DNA of 64,000 nt. Source: an uncultured Alcanivorax sp. (GTDB taxonomy: Bacteria; Pseudomonadota; Gammaproteobacteria; Pseudomonadales; Alcanivoracaceae). A model generated the notes under the pieces. The model saw only the letters and a list, made by a program, of their open reading frames with translations, ran no database searches and was not told the DNA's origin. Shown one piece after another: positions 32,886-41,773 of this stretch. The position numbers and the translations under genes are program-made. Each line of letters starts with the position of its first letter. Position 1 is the stretch's first letter. The DNA is taken from contig NZ_CAMYIV010000005.1 in the NCBI RefSeq assembly GCF_947258575.1, positions 1 to 64,000 of the forward strand. The letters are read 5' to 3'.

Positions 32886-34766
32886 TTAGCCGAGCAGACC
32901 CAGCAGGCCGCCCAGTACCGGACCGAGTACCGGGATGGTGGTCAGGGCATCGTTGAGCGGAGCCAGCAGGTTGCCAGCTTCGCCTTCACCCAGCAGGGAC
33001 ACCAGCAGGTTGCCGACCAGGTCGCCGACCAGCGGCAGTTCTTCCACCAGCGCGGATACGGTATCCAGCAGGTTGCCGTCCTGATCCATGATGCCGTCGA
33101 GCAGACCGGAAGGATCACCGCTCAGCAGGCCGCCCAGCAGGCTGCTCAGCAGGTCGCCAAGAACCGGGATCTGTTCCAGCATGGCCAGGTCCGGGGTGAG
33201 GATGTCGCCACCGGCGCCGCCCTGCAGGGTGGTGAGGATCTGGTTGAGCAGATCACCCAGTACCGGGATCTCGTTGAGCATCTCGGTGCCTGGCAGCAGC
33301 TCGCCGCCGGTGCCAGCGCCGGTCAGGGCGGCCAGCAGGCCGTTCAGAACGTCACCCAGCACCGGGATCTGTTCCAGCAGGCCGGTGAACTGTTCCAGCT
33401 GACCGGCGGAGTCGGTCAGGCAGTCCAGCGGGTTGGCGGCGTCGCAAGACACAGCGCCCAGCAGCTGATTGACCACGTCACCCAGTACCGGCACGTTGGC
33501 CAGCAGGTCGGTGACCATTGCCAGTTGCTCGCCTTCCAGGGCACCCATCAGGGTTTCCAGGCTCAGGGCATCGGTGGGCAGGCCACCGCTGTCGCCACCG
33601 GCAGCACCGTTGAGGATGTCGCCCAGCACCGGAATTTGTGTCAGCAGGTCAGGGAGGGATTGCAGGTCGCCGAGGGTGCCGAACAGGTCGCCACCGTTAC
33701 CCAGCAGACCGGCCAGCTGTTCGCCCAGTACCGGAATCTGTTCCAGCATGGCTGGCAGCTCGCTCAGCAGTTCCATGTTGCCGGGCTCGGCAAGACCGGC
33801 CAGCAGGTCTTCCAGAATGCTCGGATCCAGCGGGCTTTCACCCAGCAGTTCGCCGATGGGGCCCAGGTTTTCGCCAGCTGCGAGCAGGCAGGTGAACGGG
33901 TCAGCGCCTTCCGGGCACAGCTCGCCCAGGCCGCCGGTCAGGTTGAGGATGGAACCCACGCCGCCCAGTACTTCGGTGAAACACTGATCCGGGGCAAATT
34001 CATCCGCCTTGGTGGCAATAGGGCACAGAGCCAGAGACAGGCTGTTCACGGTGCCGATCAGGGGCTCGCCCATGGCCAGGTTGTCAGCGACTTGAGTCAG
34101 GCACACTTGCGGGTTGAGGGCATCGTCGCAACCCAGGTAACCCAGTACGCCGGCCAGGGTGCTGTCCGGTACGGTGTTGAGGGTTTCCAGCAGGCACTGC
34201 ACCGGGTTTTCAGAGCTGGGGCACAGCTGCTGGCCGATGGCGCCGCTGTTATCCAGGATGCCGCCCAGCGTGTCCACCAGGTAGGGGACGCTTTCTTCCA
34301 GGCAGGTCGGCAGGAAGGTGGGCTCGGTGACGCTGCCAAGCAGGTCGGTATCGGTGGCGGCAACGGTATCGGCGCAGAGCAGGCCGAGGACGTTGTCGTT
34401 ACCCAGGGAGATGTTGGTCAGCGCTTCGTTCTCGCAGGCCAGTACATCGATCACGCCGCCCAGCTGGGTGCCCAGCAGTGCCTGCGGGCAGACGGAGGCG
34501 GTGAAGTGGTTGTTGGTGTCGATCAGAGTCAGAAGCTGTTGCTTCTCTTCATCGGTGAGCGGCGGAGTCTCATCGTCGCCGCCGCCGTCTTCGCCGCCGG
34601 TGTCTCCACCGTCAGTATCGCCACCGTCTTCATCACCGGTGTTGCCGGTTTCTTCATTGGTGTTGCCGTTATCGTTGGTCGGGTTACTGCCACTGCCGCC
34701 GCCACCGCAGGCGGCCAGGGTGACGAGCAGAGAGCTCATCAGCAGGATTCTCAAAAGATGCAACAT
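32886..34766 (-). CDS. Surface lipoprotein with tandem IPVLG leucine-rich repeats
   Basis: 626 residues. Lipoprotein signal peptide with lipobox LVTLAAC, then a glycine/aspartate/glutamate/threonine-rich linker of about 50 residues. The first half of the mature protein has widely spaced cysteines (CPQALLG, LACEN, LLCAD, LPTCLEE, LCPSS, CLLETL, LGCDD, VCLTQ). The second half has eight copies of [LM]-L-x-[EQT]-[IVL]-P-[VL]-[LV]-G followed by a short leucine/glycine helix. I do not recognise a named family. Probable outer-membrane-anchored, amphipathic helical repeat protein; a role in surface hydrophobicity or oil contact would be a guess. Followed by a strong terminator. Confidence 0.85.
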   Translation of the reverse strand: MLHLLRILLMSSLLVTLAACGGGGSGSNPTNDNGNTNEETGNTGDEDGGDTDGGDTGGEDGGGDDETPPLTDEEKQQLLTLIDTNNHFTASVCPQALLGTQLGGVIDVLACENEALTNISLGNDNVLGLLCADTVAATDTDLLGSVTEPTFLPTCLEESVPYLVDTLGGILDNSGAIGQQLCPSSENPVQCLLETLNTVPDSTLAGVLGYLGCDDALNPQVCLTQVADNLAMGEPLIGTVNSLSLALCPIATKADEFAPDQCFTEVLGGVGSILNLTGGLGELCPEGADPFTCLLAAGENLGPIGELLGESPLDPSILEDLLAGLAEPGNMELLSELPAMLEQIPVLGEQLAGLLGNGGDLFGTLGDLQSLPDLLTQIPVLGDILNGAAGGDSGGLPTDALSLETLMGALEGEQLAMVTDLLANVPVLGDVVNQLLGAVSCDAANPLDCLTDSAGQLEQFTGLLEQIPVLGDVLNGLLAALTGAGTGGELLPGTEMLNEIPVLGDLLNQILTTLQGGAGGDILTPDLAMLEQIPVLGDLLSSLLGGLLSGDPSGLLDGIMDQDGNLLDTVSALVEELPLVGDLVGNLLVSLLGEGEAGNLLAPLNDALTTIPVLGPVLGGLLGLLG

Positions 34767-34984
34767 GGGTACTTCCCCCTTTCTTCCATGAACACAAAAG
34801 TGTGTATGACAGGCGTATCAGCGCGATCCACCCATGCGCGCAACTATATAAAATTCATTGCGCTACCAATGTTGGCTAAAAATATCGTTTTGTATCTGAT
34901 ATTGCAGTGTTTTGTAATGCACAGCATAAGTGCTTGAATGGGAGCGCAGCTAAGTCACTGGGATACCAATAGAAAGGAGGCAAA

Positions 34985-35650
34985 ATGGCGCAGACGATTG
35001 TAATTACAGGTGCAAACCGGGGCATCGGCCTTGCACTGGCACAGCACTGGAAAGCCCGGGGTGACCGGGTGCTGGCGGTGTGCCGGCAGGCATCCACCGC
35101 ACTGGTAGACAGTGGCGTGGAGGTTATTGATGGCGTGGACGTAAGCACCGCTGACGGGGTCAGCAACCTGACCAGCGCGCTGGGTGATACGCCCGTGGAT
35201 ATTCTCTACAACAATGCCGGGATCATGCTCAGCGAGACCGTGGGCGACATGGATTTCGAGCAGATTCTGCACCAGTTCAAGGTCAATACCCTGGGCCCGC
35301 TGCGTGTCACCATGGCGCTGCTGAACAATCTGCACCCAGGCAGCAAGGTGGGCCTGATGACGTCGCGGATGGGGTCTATTGCCGATAACACCTCAGGGAA
35401 GAAGTACGGTTATCGCATCAGCAAGGCCGGCTTGAACGCAGCGGGTAAATCCCTGGCGCTGGACCTGCATGATCGCGGCATTGCCGTGGCCATCTTGCAC
35501 CCGGGTTGGGTACAGACTGAGATGACCGGTAACAGCGGCAATCTGACAGTGGACGAAGCGGCGTCAAATCTGATTGCGCGGATGGATGCACTCAGTCTGG
35601 AAAACAGCGGCACCTTCTGGCATTCCGATGGCAGTGAGCTGCCCTGGTAA
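34985..35650 (+). CDS. SDR-family oxidoreductase (CsgA/C-factor-like)
   Basis: 221 residues with a strong ribosome binding site (aaaggaggc). N-terminal NAD(P)-binding ITGANRGIGLALA, NNAG in ILYNNAGIM, catalytic Ser in LMTSRMGSI and Y-x-x-x-K in YGYRISKAGLN. Short length and the C-terminal HPGWVQTEMTG match the C-factor-like SDRs. Substrate unknown. Divergent from the IPVLG lipoprotein. Confidence 0.88.
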   Translation: MAQTIVITGANRGIGLALAQHWKARGDRVLAVCRQASTALVDSGVEVIDGVDVSTADGVSNLTSALGDTPVDILYNNAGIMLSETVGDMDFEQILHQFKVNTLGPLRVTMALLNNLHPGSKVGLMTSRMGSIADNTSGKKYGYRISKAGLNAAGKSLALDLHDRGIAVAILHPGWVQTEMTGNSGNLTVDEAASNLIARMDALSLENSGTFWHSDGSELPW

Positions 35651-35724
35651 ATCGCGAATAGGTTGTTAGTGGCCCGATCAGGAAAAGCGTTTCACCACAG
35701 AGGGCGCCGAGATTTTGGTTTTCG

Positions 35725-35788
35725 TTGGAGCTACGCTTGCATGGCGAAGGGTTGCGGATGGTTCGCCATGCGAGCATAGCTCCTACAA
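35725..35788. repeat. REP-like palindrome (GGAGCTATGC type)
   Basis: ttggagctacgcttgcatgg, cgaa on the left mirrored by ttcgccatgcgagcatagct, cctacaa. Other copies: 42717-42784, 46861-46938; half copies at 13153 and 27010. A fragment of the ACCACAGAGG repeat lies just before it (35691-35711). Confidence 0.85.
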
Positions 35789-35851
35789 GGCGAATTGGTT
35801 TGATGGTCTCGGAAATGAATTTTTCTGTGGCCTTTTTCTCTACGGGAAAAA

Positions 35852-36499
35852 TCAGCCCAGAAGAAAAGCATTTTCATAAAGCGCCGTCAGTCCCCGCTGC
35901 CGAAAGACCGGCTCGTGGTGGAGAATCATTTTTCTGGAAAGCGACGCTATGGCGTAGTCGGCGCCATACAGGGTTTTTACCTGCGGTTCAGCAACAGAAA
36001 ATGGCGGGCCATCCATTTCCTGTTGATCATATTCCAATGTGATAAGTAACTGCGGTGCCTTGTTGGTTAGCGTCAGCAGGTGGCGAGCATAACGTGCACG
36101 CATGGCCTCGGGCAGGGCGATCAGGGCGGCACGATCGTAGATGGCATCCGGTGCCTCAATATCGATGGCTTGCAGCAGGAAGATGTCACCCTGAAAGACG
36201 GTGAGGTCGCCATGCTGGTAACGCTTGCCGCCTTGCCAGTCGGTGATGATCGGCTGGCGATGCAATGAGGCGAACAGGTCGCTGACGGCTTTATCCGACA
36301 GCTCGGCACCGATCACCCGATAGCCTTGTTCCAAAAGATAGCCGATATCCAGGGTCTTTCCGCACAGGGGAAGAAAGACGATCTGGCCGGCTTTCAAGGA
36401 CAGCTCGCCCAGGTAACGTTGCAGCAGAGGATGGACCTGGGGGAGATGAAAGCCCAGTTCCGAGTTGTGCCATTTCTGATGCCAGAATTCCGGGTTCAT
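35852..36499 (-). CDS. tpm: Thiopurine S-methyltransferase
   Basis: 215 residues from the ATG at 36499 (MNPEFWHQKW). SAM-dependent methyltransferase whose bacterial members also methylate selenite/tellurite and thiopurines. The characteristic start W-x-x-K-W-x-x-x-x-x-G-F-H and the SAM-binding FLPLCGKTLDIGYLLEQGY are present, as is DRAALIALP. Length is typical. Divergent from the LURP-one-like gene, 100 bp apart. Confidence 0.92.
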   Translation of the reverse strand: MNPEFWHQKWHNSELGFHLPQVHPLLQRYLGELSLKAGQIVFLPLCGKTLDIGYLLEQGYRVIGAELSDKAVSDLFASLHRQPIITDWQGGKRYQHGDLTVFQGDIFLLQAIDIEAPDAIYDRAALIALPEAMRARYARHLLTLTNKAPQLLITLEYDQQEMDGPPFSVAEPQVKTLYGADYAIASLSRKMILHHEPVFRQRGLTALYENAFLLG

Positions 36500-36599
36500 G
36501 GGGCCGCCTGTTGATGAACTTGCGCCTTCCATGATGGGAAGGCTTGTGATCGTTTCCTGCGCTGGTAGGGTAGCGTCTTTTGCTCAGGGAAGGCAGACC

Positions 36600-37196
36600 A
36601 TGACTCACGCAACGCGTTTTCAACACCCTCGTTATACCATTCGCCGAAAATTCTTCCGGCTTTTCGGTGATGCCTTTCATCTTTATACGGACACCGGGGA
36701 GCTGGCGCTATATTCCAACATGAAGCGCTTCCGCCTCCACGAGGATATCCGCCTGTACGCGGATGATAGCCAGGAGCAGGAATTGCTGCGTATCTCCACC
36801 CGCAGCATTTTCGATTTTGCCGGTGCCTATGACGTGCATGATTCACAGAATAATGAGCATGTGGGCACCTTGCGCAGAGCGGGTTTCAAGTCGTCTTTCC
36901 TGCGCGACCACTGGACCTTCCTCAATAACGAAGGACAGGAAATCGGCACCCTGGAGGAAGACTCCATGCTCAAGGCGCTGGTGCGTCGTTATGTGGAATT
37001 CCTGGCGTTTTTCTTCCCGCAGCACTACCACGCCACTGTGGGCGACAAGCCCGTGGCGGATTATCGCCAGCGATTCAATCCCTTTATTCTGAAACTGGAT
37101 GTGGATTTCAGTGCCGACGGTGACGGCCGTTTGGACAAGCGCCTGGGGATTGCTGCCGGGGTTCTGTTATCTGCCATCGAAGGGCGCCAGGAGTAA
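36600..37196 (+). CDS. LURP-one-related (LOR)/scramblase-like protein
   Basis: 198 residues. Pattern of the Tubby/LURP-one-like fold: RRKFFRLFGDAFHLY, LALYSNMKRFRLHEDIRLYADD, then VGTLRRAGFKSSFLRDHWTFLN, with alternating beta strands. No signal peptide or transmembrane helix. The role in bacteria is unknown. Start at 36600 (MTHATRFQ) is preceded by caggga; the longer frame overlaps tpm. Confidence 0.75.
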   Translation: MTHATRFQHPRYTIRRKFFRLFGDAFHLYTDTGELALYSNMKRFRLHEDIRLYADDSQEQELLRISTRSIFDFAGAYDVHDSQNNEHVGTLRRAGFKSSFLRDHWTFLNNEGQEIGTLEEDSMLKALVRRYVEFLAFFFPQHYHATVGDKPVADYRQRFNPFILKLDVDFSADGDGRLDKRLGIAAGVLLSAIEGRQE

Positions 37197-37241
37197 AAAG
37201 GTTCATCGCGGCTTAGAGGGAACGGAAGCGCTCAACAACCG

Positions 37242-37324
37242 CGTAGGGTGCACTGAGCCTAAGGCGAACTGCACCATCTAACGACGAATCGGTGCAGTTC
37301 GCCTTAGGCTCAGTGCACCCTACG
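37242..37324. repeat. 82-bp-class palindrome, copy 3
   Basis: cgtagggtgcactgagccta, aggcgaactgcacc mirrored by ggtgcagttcgccttaggct, cagtgcaccctacg; the arms are perfect here. Between the LURP-one-like gene and the VIT/vWA gene. Confidence 0.95.
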
Positions 37325-37352
37325 TTTTAAAAGCCGTGGGGATTTTCGGCCA

Positions 37353-37390
37353 TAAAAAAATCCCGGACAGAGGAGGCTTGCCCGGGATGA
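37353..37390 (-). terminator. Rho-independent terminator of the VIT/vWA gene
   Basis: On the minus strand atcccgggcaagcctcctct then gtccgggattttttt: 7-bp GC stem with seven T after it. Confidence 0.88.
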
Positions 37391-37409
37391 TTTGTTGTCA
37401 TCGGTTGAG

Positions 37410-39494
37410 TCAGTGGCGGCGTCGCAGCCCGCCGCCGACCAGCAGGATCAGGAAGGGCAGCAGTGCGCCGATACCAAAGGCGCCGCCACTACCGCTGCCG
37501 CCGCTATAAGACGGCCGGTTGCTGGTGTACATGGGCTGGGCAGTGTCCACGCGGTTGCTGGTGGGCGCGTTGGCTTGGCGTTGTTCCTTGGACAGTTTTT
37601 CGATTTCCCGGCGTTTGGCATTGCGACGTTCGATACCGTATTCCTCGAACACTTCATCGCGCAGTACCACCATGGAGGTGTAGTTGGTGACCAGGCCGTA
37701 TTCCAGGCCCAGGTCGATAATGCCCTGCTGCAGGTCCTTCTCTTCGCCGAAATAATTTATCTCCCGCTGCATGTCCTGAATGGTGGCGTAGGCCCACAGT
37801 CGTTGCAGCTCCGGGTTGTCACCGCCGCTGGCGGGGAAGTCGAAACGGGTCTTGTATTGCTTGTCCTGGCCGGCCACATTGGCGCGCAGGGTGACGTTCG
37901 CCGGGCCGTCGCCCCAGTAGTGGCCGAGCAGTACGATCTGGCGACCGTGGTAGATGCTGCCGATGCGCTGCGGTTGCAGGTCGGCGGTGCGTACCCCGTC
38001 GATATCGATCTCCACGTCATTCATGGCCTGGTGGGTGAGCTTGGCGGTGGCGTTGAGAATCTGCCCGGCGATGTCATCACTGTTGGACACGCTGATGGCA
38101 AAGCCGTTGCTGGCATCGGTCATGGCGGTAAGCATGGGTCGGTTGCTGCTGTTGCCCATGACAAAGGTGAATAAACGAATGTCGTGGCTTTCCAGCAAGT
38201 CGATGAAATCTTTCTGCTGGGTCTTGCCCACGTTGGCGACGCCATCGGTGACCAGCACGATGCCGGTGGGACGGTCTGCGTCCAGCGGTTTCAAGGCCAG
38301 GCTCAGGCCGCCGAACAAGTTGGTGCCACCGCGGGATTGCAGCTGCATGACTTTCTGCGTGTAGCGGCGAATGCTGTCCGGGGTGGCATCCACAAAGCCA
38401 TTGGTAAGTTCTTCGGCGCGATCATCAAACAGCACAATACGAAAACGGTCGCCGCCGCGCAGTTTGCCCAGGGCCTGGCTGACGCCGTCGGCCAGCGTGG
38501 CCAGCTTGGCATTCATGGAACCGGAAATATCCAGCACGAACACCCAGTCACTGCCGGTGTTGATGGTTGGCAAGTCGTCACCGGGGGTGATGCTAAGCAT
38601 AAAGGTGCCGCGGTCTTTCCCCGGCGCCTTGTAGGCCACCAGGTCCACGCTGCCGGGCAGGTCCTGCTGGTGGCGCCAGTAGACGACGATGTCCTGATCC
38701 AGGGTGAACGCATTGGCCGGATGGCCATTGGCGGCCGGGGGGGCGAAGCTTTCGCTTTCGCTATTTGCTGCTTTTTTGCTGCTGGCGGTTGCCGTGCGGT
38801 TATCCAGTGTTACCTGCCATTGCTGCGGGCCCAGTTGCTGGATCTGTGCCTGGGGATGCTTGGGCACACGCAGGGCATCCACCGGGTAGCCGCTGCGCAG
38901 GTTCAGGGTAAAACTGAAGTGGTCTTCCACGCTGTCGTTGGCGGTCCAGAACGCCAGCTTCTTCTCGTCCACGCCGCCTTCTTCCAGCGGGTACACATAA
39001 CGGCCAATGCCGGTGTCGACAGAGGCGGGCTGCATATAGACCAGCCGTACCCGGGTGTCCTGGCCGGCGCGCACCGGGTGCACCAGTACATCAAAGGCCT
39101 TGTAGCTGTCCTTCTCGGTGAGCCCGGCCTCGCGGCCGGCGGCTTTTTCCTGTTCGTAGACCTGGCGGGCATGCTGTTTTTCCAGCACTTCGCCAATAAC
39201 CGGCTTGCCGTCGATCCACACGGTAAATTCGGCCACGGTGCCGCGCTCGGGGACCGGGAAGCGGTAGTAGGCTTCCAGGTCCTGATCATTGGGATTGTGG
39301 AAGACCTGCTCCACCTCAGTGATGGCGTAGCCGTCTTCCACATCCACGGTGACATGCTGTTCGCGGATCTGTAGCGGTGGCAGGCTGCTGTTGGCCGGGG
39401 TCATCAACCCGGCGGCCAGGGCCGGGGTGATCATGCTGCCCAGCAGCAGGACCAGGCCGGCAAATAAACGGGTGAATCCGTTCCTGAAACCCAT
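37410..39494 (-). CDS. VIT and von Willebrand A domain protein with GlyGly-CTERM anchor
   Basis: 694 residues. Signal peptide (MGFRNGFTRLFAGLVLLLGS... ALAAG), a VIT domain in the first 180 residues (EVEQVFHNPNDQDLEAYYRF, PVPERGTVAEF), then a vWA domain with the MIDAS motif DISGSMN, and a C-terminal glycine/serine stretch followed by a hydrophobic helix and RRRH. This tail fits GlyGly-CTERM, the signal processed by rhombosortase, so the protein is likely moved to the surface. The layout is that of bacterial inter-alpha-trypsin-inhibitor heavy-chain-like (marine proteobacterial sortase-target-like) proteins. Start at 39494 follows aaggaga. Confidence 0.86.
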   Translation of the reverse strand: MGFRNGFTRLFAGLVLLLGSMITPALAAGLMTPANSSLPPLQIREQHVTVDVEDGYAITEVEQVFHNPNDQDLEAYYRFPVPERGTVAEFTVWIDGKPVIGEVLEKQHARQVYEQEKAAGREAGLTEKDSYKAFDVLVHPVRAGQDTRVRLVYMQPASVDTGIGRYVYPLEEGGVDEKKLAFWTANDSVEDHFSFTLNLRSGYPVDALRVPKHPQAQIQQLGPQQWQVTLDNRTATASSKKAANSESESFAPPAANGHPANAFTLDQDIVVYWRHQQDLPGSVDLVAYKAPGKDRGTFMLSITPGDDLPTINTGSDWVFVLDISGSMNAKLATLADGVSQALGKLRGGDRFRIVLFDDRAEELTNGFVDATPDSIRRYTQKVMQLQSRGGTNLFGGLSLALKPLDADRPTGIVLVTDGVANVGKTQQKDFIDLLESHDIRLFTFVMGNSSNRPMLTAMTDASNGFAISVSNSDDIAGQILNATAKLTHQAMNDVEIDIDGVRTADLQPQRIGSIYHGRQIVLLGHYWGDGPANVTLRANVAGQDKQYKTRFDFPASGGDNPELQRLWAYATIQDMQREINYFGEEKDLQQGIIDLGLEYGLVTNYTSMVVLRDEVFEEYGIERRNAKRREIEKLSKEQRQANAPTSNRVDTAQPMYTSNRPSYSGGSGSGGAFGIGALLPFLILLVGGGLRRRH

Positions 39495-39868
39495 GATGGT
39501 TCTCCTTGTTATCGATCTCGGGAACACTTGTAGAGCATGGGACATGAATTGTTAAACGCTGTTCATTAACAATTCATGTCCCGGGGTGTTCAATAGGAAA
39601 TACTGGCCTGTGCCCCGGTATGCCCAGCAACAAGGTGCGGGTTCACAGGCCTGTTTTTCATAGGGTTTTATCGCTTTAAGGGTGTGATTTGCTGCATCGG
39701 GTACGAATTTGTTGTGGTTGTGAAAAACCGGGATGCAGGTGGCAGATTTTGCGCGCCTAATAGAGATCTTCAGGACCGCTGGTGCCCTTATCCCTGTGCT
39801 CACTCTGGTCCGCTTTGTTCGCGCGTTGCGATCGTCTTGGGAAACTGTCCTGTCCCTGGAGGTGCAAC
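39495..39868. other. Divergent promoter region with a 17-bp-arm palindrome
   Basis: 374 bp between the VIT/vWA and choice-of-anchor P genes. Contains a perfect inverted repeat (39539-39582) and otherwise no credible gene; promoters of both exported proteins should lie here. Confidence 0.5.
39539..39582. repeat. Perfect 17-bp inverted repeat
   Basis: gggacatgaattgttaa, a 10-bp loop, ttaacaattcatgtccc. Flanking gaacac (39522) and gtgttc (39586) extend the dyad. Could be a cruciform, an operator or a small hairpin element. Confidence 0.9.
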
Positions 39869-41011
39869 ATGCGACGCTTACTATTGCTCTATTACTCCCG
39901 ACTGTTTCTTCCTGTTATCACGGCCTGCCTGCTATTGGCTCCGCTAGCTGAAGCCAAGGGGCCGCCACCGGGCAAAGGTGGTGGTGGCGATGCGGTCACT
40001 ACCACCTACAGCGGTGAAGCCACGGCCGTGGATATCACCCTGCAAACGTTTCTGCTCGGGGAGACCCGGGTTGTTCTCAACAATACTGGCATGCTGGATG
40101 CCAGTGGCGGTATGCGTGAGAAAGGTATCAGTGCGGTGGCGGAGACTGGCCTGGTCAATGTGGGGGCCGACATCCTTTCCGCGTCAGTGGTCGGTAGTGG
40201 TGACATGACACACGCACAATCCACCGTAGTGGGGCTGGATGTGTCAGTGCTTGGGTTGTTGACGGTATCGGCAGCGGTGCTGGAAGCTCAGGCGCAAACG
40301 CATTGTACCGATGAGGGCGTGGCGACGTCCGGGTCGTCGCGGCTGGTGGGGTTACGCATCAATGGCTACGACATTCAGGTGTCCGGGCACCCCAATCAGA
40401 CCGTCGATATTCCCGGGCTGGCCAGGGTGGTGATTAATGAACAGATCATTGATCAGAACACCGTTGTGACCAATGCCCTGCATGTCTCCTTGCTGGATAA
40501 CCATCTGCTTTACGGTGCCATCAGTGCGGATGTGGTGATCAGCCACGCCCGCGCCGGTATTACTTGCGGCGATACCTTTGTCTGCCCGGTGAAGGATTTT
40601 GTCACCGGTGGTGGTCAGCTGGATGTGGCCGGCGGCAGATTGTCGTTCGGTATGGTGGGTGGTTTGAAAGCCAACGGCCTGAGCGGTCATTTCAATGATG
40701 TGGACCATCGCAGCGGCGGCCCGCATATTCGTGCTCACGAGTTGAGTGATTATGTGCTGGTGGATGCCCTTACCCGGCGTCTGGATTATGTGTGCGATGG
40801 CACGGGTAACAGCCTGTGCCGGGTGACCGTTACCGACGCGGGTGAGCCGGGCAGAGCGGATCACTTTGCCATCATGTCCGGCGGTTATGCGGAGTCGGGG
40901 TTGCTGTCACGGGGCAATCTGCAACTGCACAAGCCGGGTCAGTGCACGGCCCAGGATGATGGCGGTGGCAAGGGCGGCGGAAAGGGTGGAGGTAAAGGCA
41001 AGAAGAAATGA
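39869..41011 (+). CDS. Choice-of-anchor P family secreted protein
   Basis: 380 residues from the ATG at 39869, preceded by ctggaggtg. Signal peptide LLLLYYSRLFLPVITACLLL ending ..LAEA, then GPPPGKGGGG. The beta-rich core (SGEATAVDITLQTFLLGETR; HPNQTVDIPGLARVVINEQI; SADVVISHARAGI) matches the 'choice-of-anchor P' domain, and the next ~100 residues (VCPVKDFVTGGGQLDV...) match the domain usually found after it. It ends in a Gly-Lys repeat (GGGKGGGKGGGKGKKK) rather than a recognised sorting tail. Function unknown; probably extracellular or surface-bound. Confidence 0.78.
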   Translation: MRRLLLLYYSRLFLPVITACLLLAPLAEAKGPPPGKGGGGDAVTTTYSGEATAVDITLQTFLLGETRVVLNNTGMLDASGGMREKGISAVAETGLVNVGADILSASVVGSGDMTHAQSTVVGLDVSVLGLLTVSAAVLEAQAQTHCTDEGVATSGSSRLVGLRINGYDIQVSGHPNQTVDIPGLARVVINEQIIDQNTVVTNALHVSLLDNHLLYGAISADVVISHARAGITCGDTFVCPVKDFVTGGGQLDVAGGRLSFGMVGGLKANGLSGHFNDVDHRSGGPHIRAHELSDYVLVDALTRRLDYVCDGTGNSLCRVTVTDAGEPGRADHFAIMSGGYAESGLLSRGNLQLHKPGQCTAQDDGGGKGGGKGGGKGKKK

Positions 41012-41046
41012 CGGCTGGCACGGTTCCGGCAATCGCCGCAACCGTG

Positions 41047-41430
41047 CTATTCCGCAATGATCATCAAGGTCACTTCGTCGGCTTTCTGAAGAGCCTGCTT
41101 GCCATTGTGTAGCAACAGGGAAGCAGATTCACCGTGACAATCCGGCGTGGCATTGGCGGGGATAAAATCAGCCTGTGCCTGGCTGAGCTGACCATCGCCA
41201 TCGCGGACTTGCAACGAATAATCCATGCTGCGCGGCCCCCGCAGGCAAAGCTGATCTGCCCGGTATTGTCGTGATTCCGTGGCCTGCATCTGTGACAGGC
41301 CCTCTACCTTGAACGACGGCGGAATAATCAGCGTGATTCTGGCCCTGGCCGAGTCACTGACCGAGGCTGCCTGGCTGCTACTCCAGACCACCATCATGGC
41401 AGCGATCCATGCTGCCTTTGCCTTAAACAT
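41047..41430 (-). CDS. Small exported protein, unknown function
   Basis: 127 residues. Signal peptide MFKAKAAWIAAMMVVWSSSQ with cleavage near QAA; start supported by gggagga. The mature part has a VTLIIPPSF-like strand near the start (ITLIIPPSFKVEG), two cysteines (DQLCLRG; ATPDCHGES) likely to form a disulfide, and ends in EVTLMIIAE. Composition suggests a small periplasmic beta protein, perhaps pilin-subunit-like. Converges with the choice-of-anchor P gene, 35 bp apart. Confidence 0.72.
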   Translation of the reverse strand: MFKAKAAWIAAMMVVWSSSQAASVSDSARARITLIIPPSFKVEGLSQMQATESRQYRADQLCLRGPRSMDYSLQVRDGDGQLSQAQADFIPANATPDCHGESASLLLHNGKQALQKADEVTLMIIAE

Positions 41431-41773
41431 GATTCCTCCCGGAAGGAACTGCGTCACACCTTCCTGTCTATATGGTGGCGCTTTTTTAGCCGCCCGAGCC
41501 AGTGAAAAATGGTTTGGCGGCTTCGGAAGAACTTTTATAGAACGGCGTTCAGTCTGTTTTTATAGTGATTTTCAACAATGAAAACAGGCATCTGCGATAT
41601 CGGTATGAAAGAGCGGCACCGCTTATCGTCCGATTAGTGGTTATAAAAACAGCTCTTCACTAAGGCAGCGATTGTGATTTTGATGGCAATTGCAGTGTTG
41701 TCTGTAACTTGCGGGAAGCACTGTGATGCTTGTGTAAAGTCTATGGTGTAATCCATGTCTTACTTTTTCTGGT
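41431..41773. other. Intergenic, no gene seen
   Basis: 343 bp. Moderately AT-rich; short frames lack ribosome binding sites. It should hold the promoter of the small exported protein gene. Confidence 0.4.

Noticed and set aside
32868-34937. A 689-codon open frame on the plus strand, rich in Gln/Val/Ala
   Set aside because: It lies wholly opposite the IPVLG lipoprotein, has no ribosome binding site and its repetitive composition is the complement of the lipoprotein's repeats.
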